Source: Turnera subulata
Lineage: Eukaryota > Streptophyta > Magnoliopsida > Malpighiales > Passifloraceae
Direction: 5' to 3'
Assembly: GCA_028386065.3 (NCBI GenBank)
Contig: JAKUCV010002480.1
Location: 67,312-131,311 of the forward strand
DNA: 64,000 nt
Shown: positions 1-11,112 of the stretch, one piece after another
Layout of the letters: every line of letters begins with the position of its first letter
Numbering within the stretch: the stretch's first letter is position 1
Notes under the pieces: generated by a model
What the model was told of the DNA's origin: nothing
The model's input: only the letters and a program-made list of their open reading frames with translations
Database searches by the model: none
Made by a program: the position numbers and the translations under genes

Positions 1-766
1 ACATATAGCTTAACGATCACATGGTTCTGTCTTCCTAAGTGTTTTCAGCCAAAAGTCCACAATTTGGCATTGACTGCTTTGCTCTTATATTTATGGATTA
101 AGTGGAAATTCTTGAAAATATGGATGAGATCTTCTGGTAGGAGTTTGTTGAAAGGCACAGCAGCTTAAGGATAACATGGTTCTGTCTTCCAACTCAACAG
201 TCAATGCCTATTGGTGTTGAAGTTGTACAGAGGCTGGAAATTGGAATACACTGTGGCCAGCATCCCATAAGGGAAACATACAAAAGACTACATGGAGATG
301 GAATATATATTTTTTTTTGTTGATGTATACTTACATGGGTTCAGCATACAGCCAATTATCCATGTAGAAACCCTTGGCTAAATTTCTTTTAATACTTTAC
401 AGAACCTGATAAAAAAAAATAACAGCTCTGCAGAACGTATAGCAGATGACAGAAACTTAACGACACCGTTCAAGAAAGGCGAGAGTGGAAAAGTAATTCA
501 AAACAATGTATCAGTTGATTTCTCGATAAGGTAGTATATAAATTTAAGCATTAGTTCCTCTGCAACAGATCAATAAATAAAGCTATATAACGGCATTGAC
601 AGAGTGGGTAAGAGCATAGGAAATATGTTTAAAGCCATATAGTAGAAGAGTAATTTTTTGTAATTTGAAGTGTTTCTCATTTCAACTATGCACTGAGTAT
701 TTACAAACAATTGGAAATCATTCCCCTACAAAATTGTTCTTGGAGAGTAGTTCAGCGTTGACTTTA
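1..766. other. SAUR-array intergenic DNA, no gene
   Basis: No coding sequence is seen. Positions 1-330 match the upstream flank of other array units and hold two copies of the shared SAUR promoter site (17-35 and 172-190). Positions 400-766 are the 3' flank of an A-type SAUR gene and match the 3' flanks at 40740-41345 and, inverted, at 24461-24860. Confidence 0.7.
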
Positions 767-1050
767 CTATGATCTACTCAAATAAGACAAAACATCAAGG
801 AATGCTTCTTCTCTGCAGGGAAGTGTCAAGCCACCCATAGGATGATTCGTAACCAAATTCCTCTTCAGCTTTACTGAGCAAATCTTGAAATGTTGGGTGG
901 TTCAGGTATGATACAGGAACCACATACCGCTTCCTCCCTGTTTCCCCAACATAGACTACCAAGAAGCCTTTCGGTACCGATTTGCTTGTGGCTGAAATAG
1001 ACCATTTAAGACTTTGCTTGGCAAGAACACTAGGCAAAACGGATAGCCAT
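767..1050 (-). pseudogene. A-type SAUR pseudogene with two frameshifts
   Basis: This is a former small auxin up RNA gene, closest by eye to the intact A-type gene at 24179-24460. The start codon is at 1050-1048 and a stop equivalent to the functional copies is at 769-767. One extra A in the run at 1036-1039 shifts the frame after about four codons. One extra base near 845 shifts it again after the EEFGY segment, so the HPMGG and LPC motifs are lost from the frame. Between the two lesions the [12 protein letters not shown] and [18 protein letters not shown] segments are intact. A TATA box at about 1164-1173 and a promoter site at 1254-1272 remain, so it may still be transcribed. Both lesions are single-base indels; a consensus error cannot be ruled out without reads. 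Confidence 0.85.
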
Positions 1051-1253
1051 TGGGGATCTTGTTGATATCTCTTTTCAAGGAGGAGAGAATTTTAAAGGCT
1101 TTGCTGCTCAAGGGAAAGTTGGATGCAAAAGCACTTGGTGAGTGGTAAGCTAAGCATATGGGAGATATATATAGATGAAATGGTATGTTGGAGATCTTTT
1201 AGAATCAAGAGTCATTTGGCTGTGTCTGCAGAAAGATATTGCACCACAAGGTA

Positions 1254-1272
1254 TCACATGGCCCTGTCGTCC
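1254..1272 (-). promoter_or_regulatory. SAUR upstream composite site (CACATG + TGTC), pseudogene copy
   Basis: Reads TCACATGGCCCTGTCGTCC on the plus strand, about 205 bp upstream of the A-type pseudogene start. It differs from the array consensus at two positions. Confidence 0.5.
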
Positions 1273-1848
1273 AAGAAATCAACAAATACAAGCTTTTCAC
1301 CGGGTCTACATGTTGGAAACCATCCTCCCCCACAAGTGCAAATGATAGCTTACGGAGGAGTACATTTATTTATACTTGTGGAGCAAAGAAAACCAATGGA
1401 TAACAAATATCCAATCCTGATAGAAATGCGATGTCAAGAGAACTTCTAGGTTAGGCGCCTGTCCAAGAGAATATCAGCCATGCTGACTCTAGGATATGGG
1501 ACATAATTGCGGCATCTACTTAATCAAAGCAGATTTGAGAAGAAACACACGCAAAGAAAAGGAAGGATCTACATCATTTCGGAAGATTGTTTTTGTCCTT
1601 ATCAGCAAGCATTTTCACCAGAGAAGTACGTCAAAACAAAAGATGAGCTGATCACGCAAAATTTGACCAAATAATGTCTAGGACTTTAAGACATCAAGTA
1701 AACTTCTGCCAATAAGGACTTTGGTACCACTAGATTTTACAGATACAATGGAACAAATGGGTAAAAGATTTTAATCACCAGAGAAAGCAATAAAATAGCA
1801 GAGTGATGAGTCTAATTTCCAGTGTTTGAGAACTTCTCTCAGTCTTGA
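1273..1848. other. SAUR-array intergenic DNA
   Basis: Upstream flank of the A-type unit. It includes a stretch from about 1500 to 1640 (resembling 42075-42200 and 32455-32590) that is conserved between units but has no convincing coding pattern. It ends at the target site CTTGA (1844-1848) of the LTR element that follows. Confidence 0.6.
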
Positions 1849-2289
1849 TGATGATAATGGTGGAAGATAAGATGATTTTGGTGGAAGATAAGATATGTAT
1901 CATCCACTAATCCACCAACTAATGGACACTATAATCCACCCACTAATGTCATGATGGATGAACCACTAATCATAATGGACATTAATCTAATCAGAATTAG
2001 TGCTATAAAAGTCAAGGATGAAGCAGCTCCTCAACATACAAGCAAATACACAGAAAACACACAGCATCTTCACATCAAGTTTGAGGGCATCTAGGTTGTG
2101 GTTAGTGGGTTATTTTTTAGTGATTAACATCCTAGTGATCTAACTCCCGACCAACAACGACACTCCAATTGATTCCAGAGGAACGATGATCCGGGCTCCA
2201 AACAAAGAGATAAGTTTTCTATTTCTGTTAATTTAATCTTCCGCTGTGCAATATATGTTTATGTGTTGAGCATGCTTAAATTTCTAAAA
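1849..2289 (+). repeat. Left LTR of the 3.9 kb element
   Basis: 441 bp. It contains GCTATAAAAG at about 2002-2011 as a likely TATA box. Positions 2044-2289 are nearly identical to 5542-5787. It ends in TCTAAAA rather than the TCTAACA seen in the right copy, so the terminal CA has mutated. Confidence 0.75.
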
Positions 2290-2679
2290 TTGGTGGCGCA
2301 GCAGAGTTTTTATTCCCAGTTTGATGCTTTGTCTTGTGTAAACATTAAAATCAGACAAGTGGAATAAATTGCTTCCTCTGGAAACGGATGTTATGCCTTG
2401 ATGCCTATTTAATTCAATCAATTAATGCATATTAATACCACAATCAATCAATATGCATGAAGAATCAATTCTGTCAATATAATCACAATGATCAGTTTAT
2501 GCATAAGCTCTAATTATTCGTGCAAAATTGAGTTGATTAATTCTCTGTGAAACAATGAACAAACATATGAAAACAAATTAATTGAGCAAGAATCACATAC
2601 CCGGAAACGGATTATTGATTGACATAAAACAATAAATTGCAAATGTAAAATTGATTGAATGAATAAACCAGTGCCCTAA

Positions 2680-3450
2680 CCTCTGGCCGGCTGCGACGGT
2701 CTTGGCGGCTGTGGGCGTTGAGGGCTACGTTTGCCGCGCCCATATCCTCCTCTTCCGACGGTGTGCGGCGGCAGGGCTTTGTGCTCGTGCTTCACTGTTG
2801 CAGATGGCGGTAGTGGGCGTTAAGGGCTGACGTTGGTCGCGCTCATACCCTCCACTTCCGGCGGCAGTGGTTGAAGATCGGGACGAAGGAGGCAGAGCAG
2901 CCCTCGTCAGTAGCGTGTGTCGCTGCTCTTTGCGGCTGCGCTCCTCTCGATGGGTGGCGGCTGCGCCATTCCCAGTGGTTTTTGTTGCTGCAACAGGCGG
3001 CCAGCATCTTCCCGCGCGGCGACGACTGAGAGAAGAGGAGTGTGTGCTCCTCGGCCGACGACACGGACGGTGGCTCTCCGTGAGTCGCGCTAATGGTGTT
3101 CGTCACCACGGCCGGCTTCTGTGGCAGTGGAACGATTCTCCTCGAGGCGACCGGCCCTCTGTGGGTCACGCAGCGGTTCTCGACGCGGGGCGACGGCGGA
3201 TCGAGCGGGGCGGCGGCTTTGGTGGCTGCTGCGCTCGAGGCTGCTGTGCTCGTTGGGAGGTGATGGCGGCGCCGTCCACTCGTCTTCTCCGGTGCGTTGT
3301 GGTCGCTGCCTCTCCCTCCTCCGGCCAAGGCTGGCAGCACCCGCGGGCGGCGGCACAATGGGGGGGGGGGGGGGGGGGGGGGTTGTTCTGTGAGAGAGAG
3401 ATAAAAGAAATGAAAGAGATGGAAGAAATAAACTGAAGGGAAATGAAAAA
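2680..3450. other. GC-rich block with a 23-base G run
   Basis: This strongly GC- and CpG-rich stretch lies within an AT-rich element. It is open in several frames on both strands (up to 231 codons on minus, 189 on plus) because stop codons are rare in such composition. None of the frames shows a recognisable domain. A run of 23 G (3360-3382) ends the block and could form a G-quadruplex; its length is likely to be unreliable in the assembly. Confidence 0.5.
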
Positions 3451-3714
3451 AAGGGTGTAGTGTCGGCAGCTGGTTGAACCGGTCTGACCGAACCAAACCG
3501 GGTTTGTATTCGTATTTATTATACGGACTGTATTTCAAGCAGTATTTTGTATACTAGTTGTGCCCGAGCCATATTTGGAACCGAGCCAATTTTTGGGCTG
3601 AAAATTTTAAATGTTCAATTTGTTTGGGCTAAAAATTTTATGGGCTCTTCTAAATGTTCTATGGACTTAGTGTCCTAAGCTAATGGGTTCTATTGTATGG
3701 ATGGTGTATTATTA

Positions 3715-4815
3715 TTCATAATAATTATTTTATACAAAATAAATTAAAGGATGTGTTTCTTTTTATAACTGAAAGTACGTTTTTATTTTAGTCTAATTAT
3801 GTGTTAGATGGTAAATAAAATTAAATACATTCAATTGTATTAGATAATTATATGTTGATTATCTAATTTGTATAAAATAACTTTTAAAGAATAAGTTTCT
3901 TTAAATTTATGGTTGGTTGTTATTTTATTTTAATCTAACTTGTTAGACATTAAATAAAATGAATTCAATCATAATGGATAATTATATGTTAATTATCTAG
4001 TTTGTAAAAAATAATATTTTATTAAAGAATACGTTTCTTAAATTTATGATTGATTGCTTATTTATTTTAATTTAACTATGTGTTAGATGACAAATAAAAT
4101 CAAGAGCTTTCAATAAAATTTAAGATAATTAATTTTAATTATCTCATTTATGGAAAAATAATTTTCAAAGAATTAGTTTCTTTAATAAATTTTTCATTGT
4201 TAGTTTTTACTTAAGATTTAACTATGTGTTATTCTTAAATGAAAAAATAACTGCTTCGCATTTTATTGAAGAATAAGTTTTTTTTAAAATTATTAATTTC
4301 TAGTTTTATTTAAGAATTTACTATGTATAAATATTTAATAAAAATAAGTGCTTTCAATAATATTAGGTAATTATTTGTTAATTATCTGATTCATGAAAAA
4401 TAATTTTAAAGAATGAGATTCCTTAATAAATTTTTTTCAATGCTAATTTTTATTTAAGAATTAACTGTGTGTTATTCTTAAATGAAAAATAATTACTTTT
4501 GATAGTGTTGTATAATTATGTGTTAATTATCTATTTCAAAAGCATCTTATTAAAGAATGAGTTTCTTTAATAAATTATTAATTACTAAATTTTATTTTTG
4601 GATTTTAACTATGTGTTATCTCCTTTAATAAAAATTATGTGAATTTAATAATGATAGATAATTAAATATTAATTATCTATCAGAGAATAAGTTCTCTTTA
4701 ATGGAAATTGATAGCTAATTTTATTCTTGAATTCAACTATGTGTTGACCTTTAGAATAAAATAAGTGCTCTCAATAAAATTAGATAATTATGTGTTAATT
4801 ATCCATCTCTCACTT
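3715..4815. repeat. AT-rich degenerate tandem repeat, about 8 units
   Basis: A unit built around AACTATGTGTTA, followed by a T/A stretch, TTAATTATCT, and AAAGAATAAGTTTCTTTAA, recurs about eight times. The anchor occurs near 3800, 3940, 4079, 4226, 4323, 4468, 4611 and 4739, so the period is mostly 128-147 bp with one short unit of about 97 bp. Units are clearly diverged. No coding potential is seen. Confidence 0.65.
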
Positions 4816-5541
4816 AAGGAAAACTTGGTGTTTATTCCTAGTGGGAGTTTAAATTACTTTATACTGTTGAATATTATGCAATAGTTAATTATTCTTTTAA
4901 GCATGAATGATGATGCACTTTAATGGGTTTTCGATTTTGTGCTTGGAAGTATGTTAGCTATTTATTTTATTTATTGTATAAAGTATGAATTATTCTTGTA
5001 TATATGATATGGCATCCTCTGTGGACTTATGTGATATTATTTGTTTTAATGCAATGTGTTATAGTATATTATTGACTGTTGTAAGAAATAATATCATCGT
5101 TACACCTCATAAGTTGAGAATTTTTATGGTGATATTTGTGAAGTTTTGAATGCATGAAAATCCAATATGTTGGATTAATGTGATATTTTGTGCTCTAAAA
5201 ACCACAAAGTGTAGAAACAAGGTAAAGCTAAGTGCTTTAACTGTGGATAATAAATATTTTTGGTGCTTTGTGTAATCACTTTTAAGAAGGTATGTCTTTC
5301 TTAAAATACAGATAGTTTAGTGATGTTTGTTACTTGAATTAATCATCAATCGGATAGTTGATTCAGTATCCACAAATTGTGTAATAAATGATCCAGGATC
5401 ATTTATATACAATTGTCAAATTTCAATTGAATCAAAGTAAATTCATGTAGGAAACTGACTCTCAAGAAAAAGTTAAAGGATTAGACTGATTGTGTAATGG
5501 TCAAAATCCTAAATCTACATGATATAAACTATATTCATCGG

Positions 5542-5787
5542 AAATACACAGAAAACACACAGCATCTTCACATCAAGTTTGAGGGCATCTAGGTTGTGGT
5601 TAGTGGGTTATTTTCTAGTGATTAACATCCTAGTGATCTAACTCCCGACCAACAACGACACTCCAATTGATTCCAGAGGAACGATGATCCGGGCTCCAAA
5701 CAAAGAGATAAGTTTTCTATTTCTGTTAATTTAATCTTCCGCTGTGCAATATATGTTTATGTGTTGAACATGCTTAAATTTCTAACA
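5542..5787 (+). repeat. Right LTR of the 3.9 kb element, 5' truncated
   Basis: Only the last 246 bp are present, matching 2044-2289. The boundary with upstream sequence at 5541/5542 shows no polypurine tract, so the missing part was lost by deletion rather than never made. Confidence 0.75.
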
Positions 5788-5995
5788 CTTGAATTCAAAC
5801 AAAGGCCAAGAAGCAGGAGCGCAGTGGAATATTGTTAGTTTAATTAAGCAGGGTAATATAAACTCAATTCGAAGTTCCGACTCTAGTCGATTTATAAAGA
5901 AACATGAATCTGATGGCTGTATCATGCGAATTCTTTCTTCACAGACTACTCTTAGGGAACTTGTATGGACTGAAATAAGCTCTTGTAAGCATTAC

Positions 5996-6345
5996 TGTTG
6001 GTTTTTTAAAAAAGGAGGAGGAGGAGGAGAAGACATGACATATTAGGATGGAGTTCATATCTGGGATATAATCCACTAAAGGAATCAAGTCCACCGTGGT
6101 GAATCAAATCCATTTTTTTTCATCAATAAATTATATATTTATAAGCATAAATTCTAACAGCTTAGTATAATCTACTAAGCCACTTTCCTAGTAATTAGGC
6201 CTCGAACGTATTAATAACCCACTAACATAACAACCAACCACTAACAATGTGACAAAGTAGTGGTCATAATTTTTAGCTTAAACAATAAACAGACTTGACC
6301 ACTTTTAGATAATTTTTAGAGTGTCAAAGTCACACATATTCAACA
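5996..6345 (-). repeat. 3' LTR of the 1.8 kb copia-like element
   Basis: 350 bp, near-identical to 7455-7804. It contains the run TTTTTTAAAAAAGGAGGAGGAGGAGG close to its left end. Confidence 0.85.
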
Positions 6346-7454
6346 CTCCTCCACTTTGATACTGCTTCATTCCCTCTTGAGTTCTCCTCCTTGACTTTGA
6401 TATTGCAACATTCCTTTTTCACTTTGATGTTGCTTTCGTCATATAACGTTGGCTTTTGATGTTGCCACAGACAAAAAAACTCCTCCTTCCCTAGCTCAAC
6501 AATTTTGGCATCATTCATTTGTCGTTGCTACGAACTCCCTTCTCCTCGTGTCGGCATTTAGAAGATGGACCATCCCTCTTCAAACTTTCAAAAAATTTGT
6601 TAGAATTCTTCTGAAAAATTTTCTCTTTTGATCCTTACCTTTTTTCTTGAAGAGCAGCAGCAAACAATACACCTTCACCAGTTTTTTTTATGCCTGATCA
6701 TTCTTCGTTGTTCTTGAGCTCGTAAAGAGCCACCTCATTAGCTGACATGTTAGCCAAAAATTTTAGCTTCATACCTTTCTGGTAAGGTAACCAGAATTTT
6801 CTTGTCAAAGCACTTCTTTACCAAGCAACTTCACTTTGTTTAAAATCTCTTCAAGTCTGTGTGCATACTTCCTGACATTTTCAGCCATTGCTGAATTTCA
6901 AATTCCCTACACATCAGAATTTGAACATACTTGGCTTTGTCATCTTCATGGTACTCCATCGTAGGTAGTCCCATATCTCTTAAGCCAACTTTCCTTGTAC
7001 ATCTTCATGTTGTTCTCCTTGTAGGACTTTATTTGTGCCACTGTTTTGAATTTCTTGCAACTCTGGCTCAAATCTCCTTCAATGGCTTCCCACAATCTTC
7101 AACTTGTAGATGTATCCTCATTTCAGGAACTGTTGCAAACAAGATTGACATTACCTTGTACATCTTCATGCCGTTCTCCTGTGGGACTTCACTTCATTTG
7201 TGCCACTGTTTTGATTTTCTTGCAACTCTAGCTCAAATCCTCCTTCAATGGCTTCCCACAATCTTCAGCTTGTAGATGTATCTTCATTTTTACTGCCCAT
7301 TTGTTTGATCCAATGAATTTTCATATAAGAAGATTGCTTGATTTGAAATTTTCTGCAGACACTTTAGGTTGGTGTTTAGGTGCTTTAGGTGCTTTGGTAT
7401 TTTCTTACTAACCTCTCAGGTCCCTCAAGAACATTAAGCACTCTGCTACCACTT
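6346..7454 (-). pseudogene. Decayed copia gag remnant
   Basis: On the minus strand there are broken reading frames recalling plant copia Gag. One is a LWEAI/EDLS-like stretch near 7235-7260, and another is a segment ending in LYELKNNEE near 6700-6760. Stops and frameshifts separate them, and no protease, integrase or reverse transcriptase is present. A stretch of about 165 bp is duplicated in tandem (about 7000-7130 and 7160-7290). Assignment to Gag is inferred from short matches only. Confidence 0.5.
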
Positions 7455-7804
7455 TGCTGGTTTTTTAAAAAAGGAGGAGGAGGAGGAGAAGACATGACAT
7501 ATTAGGATGGAGTTCATATCTGGGATATAATCCACTATAGGAATCAAATCCACCGTGGTGAATCAAATCCATTTTCTTCCATCAATAAATTACATATTTA
7601 TAAGCATAAACTCTAACAGTTTAGTATAACCCACTAAGCCACTTTCCTAGTAATTAGGCCACTAACATATTAATAACCCACTAACATAATAACCAACCAC
7701 TAACAGTGTAACAAAGTAGTGGTCATAACTTTTAGCTTAAACAATAAACAAACTCGACCATTTCTAGATAATTTCTAAAGTGTCAAAGTCACACATATTC
7801 AACA
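7455..7804 (-). repeat. 5' LTR of the 1.8 kb copia-like element
   Basis: 350 bp; on the minus strand it is followed within three bases by the initiator tRNA-Met primer-binding site. Confidence 0.85.
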
Positions 7805-7809
7805 ATTAC

Positions 7810-9345
7810 CTCTCAATATGTGATTAGGGCTACTGCTTTATGAGTGCTAACAGAGTTCAAGCAATTTGATTGATTATATCCATTACAATAAGCAGCAGAT
7901 AATGCAATGACCCAAGAGCCATTTGGAAGGGAACTGCTGAAGACATAGCTCATGAATGCATCATCACATGGTCCTGTCTTCCGATTAGTCCATAACTATT
8001 GTGGACAGGAAAAGAGGAGGAAAAAAAAGCAAACAAAAACAGCTTGCCCTACAATTGTATAATAATAGTCTAATAGCCGACAGAGCACAACCTAAGAATG
8101 TAAATGAACTGCCGAGTGGACATATACTGGTATTTGATAGATGCAAAAATAAGTGGCTCCTGATTAGGCTTATGACTGAGACCATGAGTCTGAATTCTCA
8201 ATTTAGTTGACTAGTGGAATTGGAACACAGCTGAGACAAGTGTATTCATATCGGACTAATAGAATTGATGAGCAAGCTGACGTAGGAACTGTACAAACAT
8301 AACTATACATTTACAAGATATCAAAGCAGTTGGCATATGTTGGATCTCTTCCACACTATAATTTTATAACAAAACTAGTAATATTCATGTCTTTTCAGAA
8401 ATTTCATCTTATCCGCAGGTTAAACCTGGCATACACATAGTTAAACAGGAAAAGAATCATTTATTTGCTTCCTGAGATGAATTTATATCATTTATTTGCA
8501 TCCTGAGATGAATTTATAAAATCTGCTGTCCTGAAAGTGCAGAAGCTGAAAATATAATTCTCATGGTTTTCCTTTTGAGGCACATCTTACTGTTTTCCAA
8601 CAATCAGGAATTATCAGAATCTAAGTGAATTAACATAATTGTATACTGTGGAGTTTTCCTTCGGGCAAATCATATGTTTGTCTCAAATTCTGATAAAAAT
8701 AGTTACCAGGAAAGAAAAGAATGAAGACGATTTTCTGTATTCCAATGCAAATTAGATATATCATTTGTGAGAGCTCAAGAGATACTGGAAACAAGCCATC
8801 CTAATCCATTTCTAAAGCTTCATTGTTGACTTGGCAGTGGAGCATATAGAAATCTGTAAAATTAATGGAACTCTCATGTAAACCAAACCTTGTTAAGAAT
8901 AAAATCCTTTATCTGTAAAATTATTGAGATCTGAACAAATGATCCCTTTATCTTTGGATCCGTATCTAATGAAGCAAGACATAATCCGGATGTGAAGAAT
9001 GAAATAAGCGTCAGAGATTTGTCGTGCAGTTTAGTCAACAACAGATGATCAAATTTGTCTCCCAGACCAAACTCCCAAGTTATTTTGCTGTCTAGAAATT
9101 TCTTAACGATTTCTATCAGAGTGGACCATTTCTTGGTAATCTTGCTGCTTTCAAGGATAGCATTATTAGTCAGTAAGTTTGACTTCCGTGGTACAAGAGG
9201 ATAATAAAGCTTTACTGAGTATGGGAGTAAACTTGTAATTTCTCATTTTGAAGTATTTAACATCAATACATTATATACATCAAAAGGCGATTCTTGCCTA
9301 CAAAATTTGTCTGTGACTGCTATATATGGTCCTATTTCCTGAACT
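7810..9345. other. Intergenic DNA with the flanks of a lost C-type SAUR
   Basis: 7810-7905 matches the distant 3' flank of C-type units (compare 42645-42730). 7908 onward matches the C-type promoter region (compare 43645 onward). The coding sequence and its near flanks are missing at the junction. From about 8215 to 9345 the DNA matches the B-type 3' flank (compare 34200-35250) and holds no gene. A 29 bp direct duplication lies at about 8461-8518. Confidence 0.65.
7964..7982 (-). promoter_or_regulatory. Orphan SAUR composite promoter site
   Basis: A perfect TCACATGGTCCTGTCTTCC whose C-type gene has been deleted. Confidence 0.5.
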
Positions 9346-9615
9346 TTATCTACTCAACTCAGAAACAACACCAAGGAAGTCACTTTCTCCACAAGGAATT
9401 GTCAAGCCACCCATTGGATGATCAAAACCAAACTCTTCTTCAGCTTTACTCAGCAAATCTTGAAATGAAGGCTGATTCAAATATGAGACTGGAACCACAT
9501 ATCGCTTTCTCTCAGTTTCCCCAACATAAACTACTAGGAAACCTTTTGGTACAGATTTTCTTGTAGCTGTAATGGACCTGTGCTTGGCAAGAACGCGGGG
9601 CAAACTTATAGCCAT
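9346..9615 (-). CDS. SAUR family protein, type B (89 aa)
   Basis: Small auxin up RNA protein of the short, intronless SAUR19-24-like group. In that family (known from Arabidopsis) the proteins sit at the plasma membrane and inhibit PP2C.D phosphatases. This keeps H+-ATPases active and promotes acid growth and cell expansion. The sequence shows the complete SAUR domain: [12 protein letters not shown] at residues 22-33, [18 protein letters not shown] at about 38-55, and [10 protein letters not shown] at 66-75. It starts [11 protein letters not shown] and ends SELSR. The start is the only ATG compatible with the conserved N-terminus. A TATA box (about 9750-9760) lies about 135 bp upstream, and a composite CACATG/TGTC site is at 9862-9880. 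The specific paralogue cannot be named. B-type sisters are at 35252-35521 and the disrupted copy at 25604. Confidence 0.93.
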   Translation of the reverse strand: MAISLPRVLAKHRSITATRKSVPKGFLVVYVGETERKRYVVPVSYLNQPSFQDLLSKAEEEFGFDHPMGGLTIPCGESDFLGVVSELSR

Positions 9616-9861
9616 AGTGTCTAAATTTGTTGATGAATCTCTATAGAAAGGTGTACAGACAAAAAAGGAAAACTCAGCAAGCAGGCTTGTTTCTCAAAGG
9701 AAAGCTAGTAGAGTGTGAAGAGCTGATGAGTTTGTGAGCCTAGAACGGGGATATATATAGATGAAAGGATGTTGTGAAAATTTTTAGATTATAATCACAA
9801 ACAGAAGGCCAAGTTTTGCTGCTGGGGTCTGCAGAAAAGAAAACATAGCCAATGAGGTCTA

Positions 9862-9880
9862 TCACATGCTCTTGTCTTCC
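9862..9880 (-). promoter_or_regulatory. SAUR composite site, proximal copy of the B-type gene
   Basis: TCACATGCTCTTGTCTTCC, 247 bp upstream of the B-type start. It keeps the CACATG and TGTC cores. Confidence 0.55.
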
Positions 9881-10136
9881 ACCTAATCAACAAATAAGTG
9901 ACTCGGACAATGCGTATCCACGCCTATATGTTGGAAACCATCCTGCCCCACAATTGCAAATGGTAGCCTATGGAAAACCAGAAATTGGTTGCAAGAATAT
10001 ATACTGTTGGATGCAAGACAAAGTAACCCTGAGGGTTTGGTATTTGTCCGATCCTTAATTGATGGTTTGCAATCATATTGACAATAATATTGAAGGGTCT
10101 TTAGTAGGAGTTTGCTGACAGGCAACAGCTTAAGGA

Positions 10137-10155
10137 TCACATGGCTCTGTCTTCC
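10137..10155 (-). promoter_or_regulatory. SAUR composite site, second upstream copy
   Basis: TCACATGGCTCTGTCTTCC, about 520 bp upstream of the B-type start. The paralogous site is at 36048-36066. Confidence 0.5.
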
Positions 10156-10276
10156 AACCTGTTTCAAGCAAAAGTCCGCAATCTTGCACAATCACTGGTT
10201 TGGTTTAGTATTTATGGATTAAGTGGTGAAGAGATCTTCTGGTAGGAGCTTCCTGAGAGACACAGCAGCTTAGGCA

Positions 10277-10295
10277 TCACATGGTTCTGTCTTCC
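10277..10295 (-). promoter_or_regulatory. SAUR composite site, third upstream copy
   Basis: TCACATGGTTCTGTCTTCC, about 660 bp upstream of the B-type start. B-type upstream regions regularly carry three such sites. Confidence 0.5.
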
Positions 10296-10851
10296 AACTT
10301 GGCACTCTAAAGGCTTGGTGGGGAGTGCACTTGTACGGAGGGTGGAATACCCTATGGCCAACATTGCATAAAGAAAAATACAATAGACTGCCTGAAGATG
10401 GAAGAGACTTATAATAGAGTACAAACAATTTCACTGAGTTTTCCTGTTGATTTTTTTGTAAGTAGATAATCACAAGTTAAGTTCTTTTTTATTAATGAAA
10501 ATCTCTAGTTAAGTGCTTGAGTATGTGTAGTGTTCAAATTTACTACAAGCTTTTTTCCCCCTTGATAAGTTTTTTTTTTTTTTTATTTGGGAAGTTTGAA
10601 ACATGAGAATAAGATTCACAGTTGAAGGATCTACGCATGCACCCATTTTGATTAAGTACAATTGCCAGGGAAATCGAGCTTATAGCAATTACGGCCAGTT
10701 ACAGTGTTACGTAGTACTGAAAATCTAGCAGTGAAGAAAACAATAAGAAATGTGTGCAAATTTCTGTAAATATCGTTTCTGTAAAATATTTACATTAATC
10801 TGGTCATCTCTAATATACAAAATTCTTTTCTAAGACTATTCTTTTTTCTCA

Positions 10852-11112
10852 CTAGCATCTACTCAATTCAGACATGACATCAAAGAAAATGTCTTCTCTG
10901 CAGGGAATCGTCAGACCACCCATTGGATGATCAAAACCAAACTCTTCTTCTGCTTTACTTAGCAAATCTTGAAATGATGGTTGATTCAAGTATGAAATTG
11001 GAACTACAAAGCGTTTCTTCTCAGTCTCTCCAACATAAACCACCAAGAAGCCTTTAGGTGCTGCTTTACTGCGGTTTTGCTTGGCAAGAACACTAGGCAA
11101 ACGAATAGCCAT
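10852..11112 (-). CDS. SAUR family protein, type C (86 aa)
   Basis: Complete short SAUR protein. It starts [16 protein letters not shown], then [12 protein letters not shown] (about 18-29), [18 protein letters not shown] (about 34-51) and [11 protein letters not shown] (61-71). Type C lacks about seven residues of the linker between the N-terminus and the APKGF core compared with type A. This copy ends ELSRC where its sisters end ELSRS. There is no intron. The TATA box is at about 11234-11246 and the composite promoter site at 11344-11362. The same auxin-responsive growth role as the B-type gene is inferred from family membership. Nearest paralogues are 33436-33696 and 43202-43462. Confidence 0.93.
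   Translation of the reverse strand: MAIRLPSVLAKQNRSKAAPKGFLVVYVGETEKKRFVVPISYLNQPSFQDLLSKAEEEFGFDHPMGGLTIPCREDIFFDVMSELSRC

Larger units (their letters stand above)
1849..5787 (+). mobile_element. Non-autonomous LTR retrotransposon, about 3.9 kb
   Basis: The element starts TGATGATAATGG at 1849 and ends TTTCTAACA at 5787. It is flanked by the 5 bp duplication CTTGA (1844-1848 and 5788-5792). The unoccupied sequence is visible in paralogous flanks at 32785 and 42445. A complete left LTR (1849-2289) is followed by a primer-binding-like TTGGTGGCGCAGCAG. The right LTR keeps only its last 246 bp (5542-5787). The interior (2290-5541) has no gag or pol similarity. It consists of a GC-rich block (about 2680-3450) and an AT-rich degenerate tandem repeat (about 3715-4815). 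It therefore depended on another element for mobility. Superfamily is uncertain. Confidence 0.8.
5996..7804 (-). mobile_element. Non-autonomous Ty1/copia-like element with 350 bp LTRs
   Basis: Two nearly identical 350 bp LTRs (5996-6345 and 7455-7804) begin TGTTGG or TGCTGG and end TTCAACA. The element is flanked by the duplication ATTAC (5991-5995, 7805-7809). Next to the right LTR the minus strand reads TGGTAGCAGAGTG, a primer-binding site for initiator tRNA-Met as in plant copia elements. Next to the left LTR the minus strand has the purine tract AAGTGGAGGAG. Orientation is therefore minus. The 1.1 kb interior keeps only gag-like relics. Confidence 0.85.

Noticed and set aside
1123..1449. 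108-codon open frame upstream of the A-type pseudogene
   Set aside because: It covers promoter sequence (TATA box and composite site) conserved as DNA between units; the frame is not preserved in the paralogous regions at 38200 and 41700.
2843..3538. 231-codon open frame with a polyproline run
   Set aside because: GC-rich composition keeps several frames open on both strands; the polyproline comes from the G run, which is probably of uncertain length.
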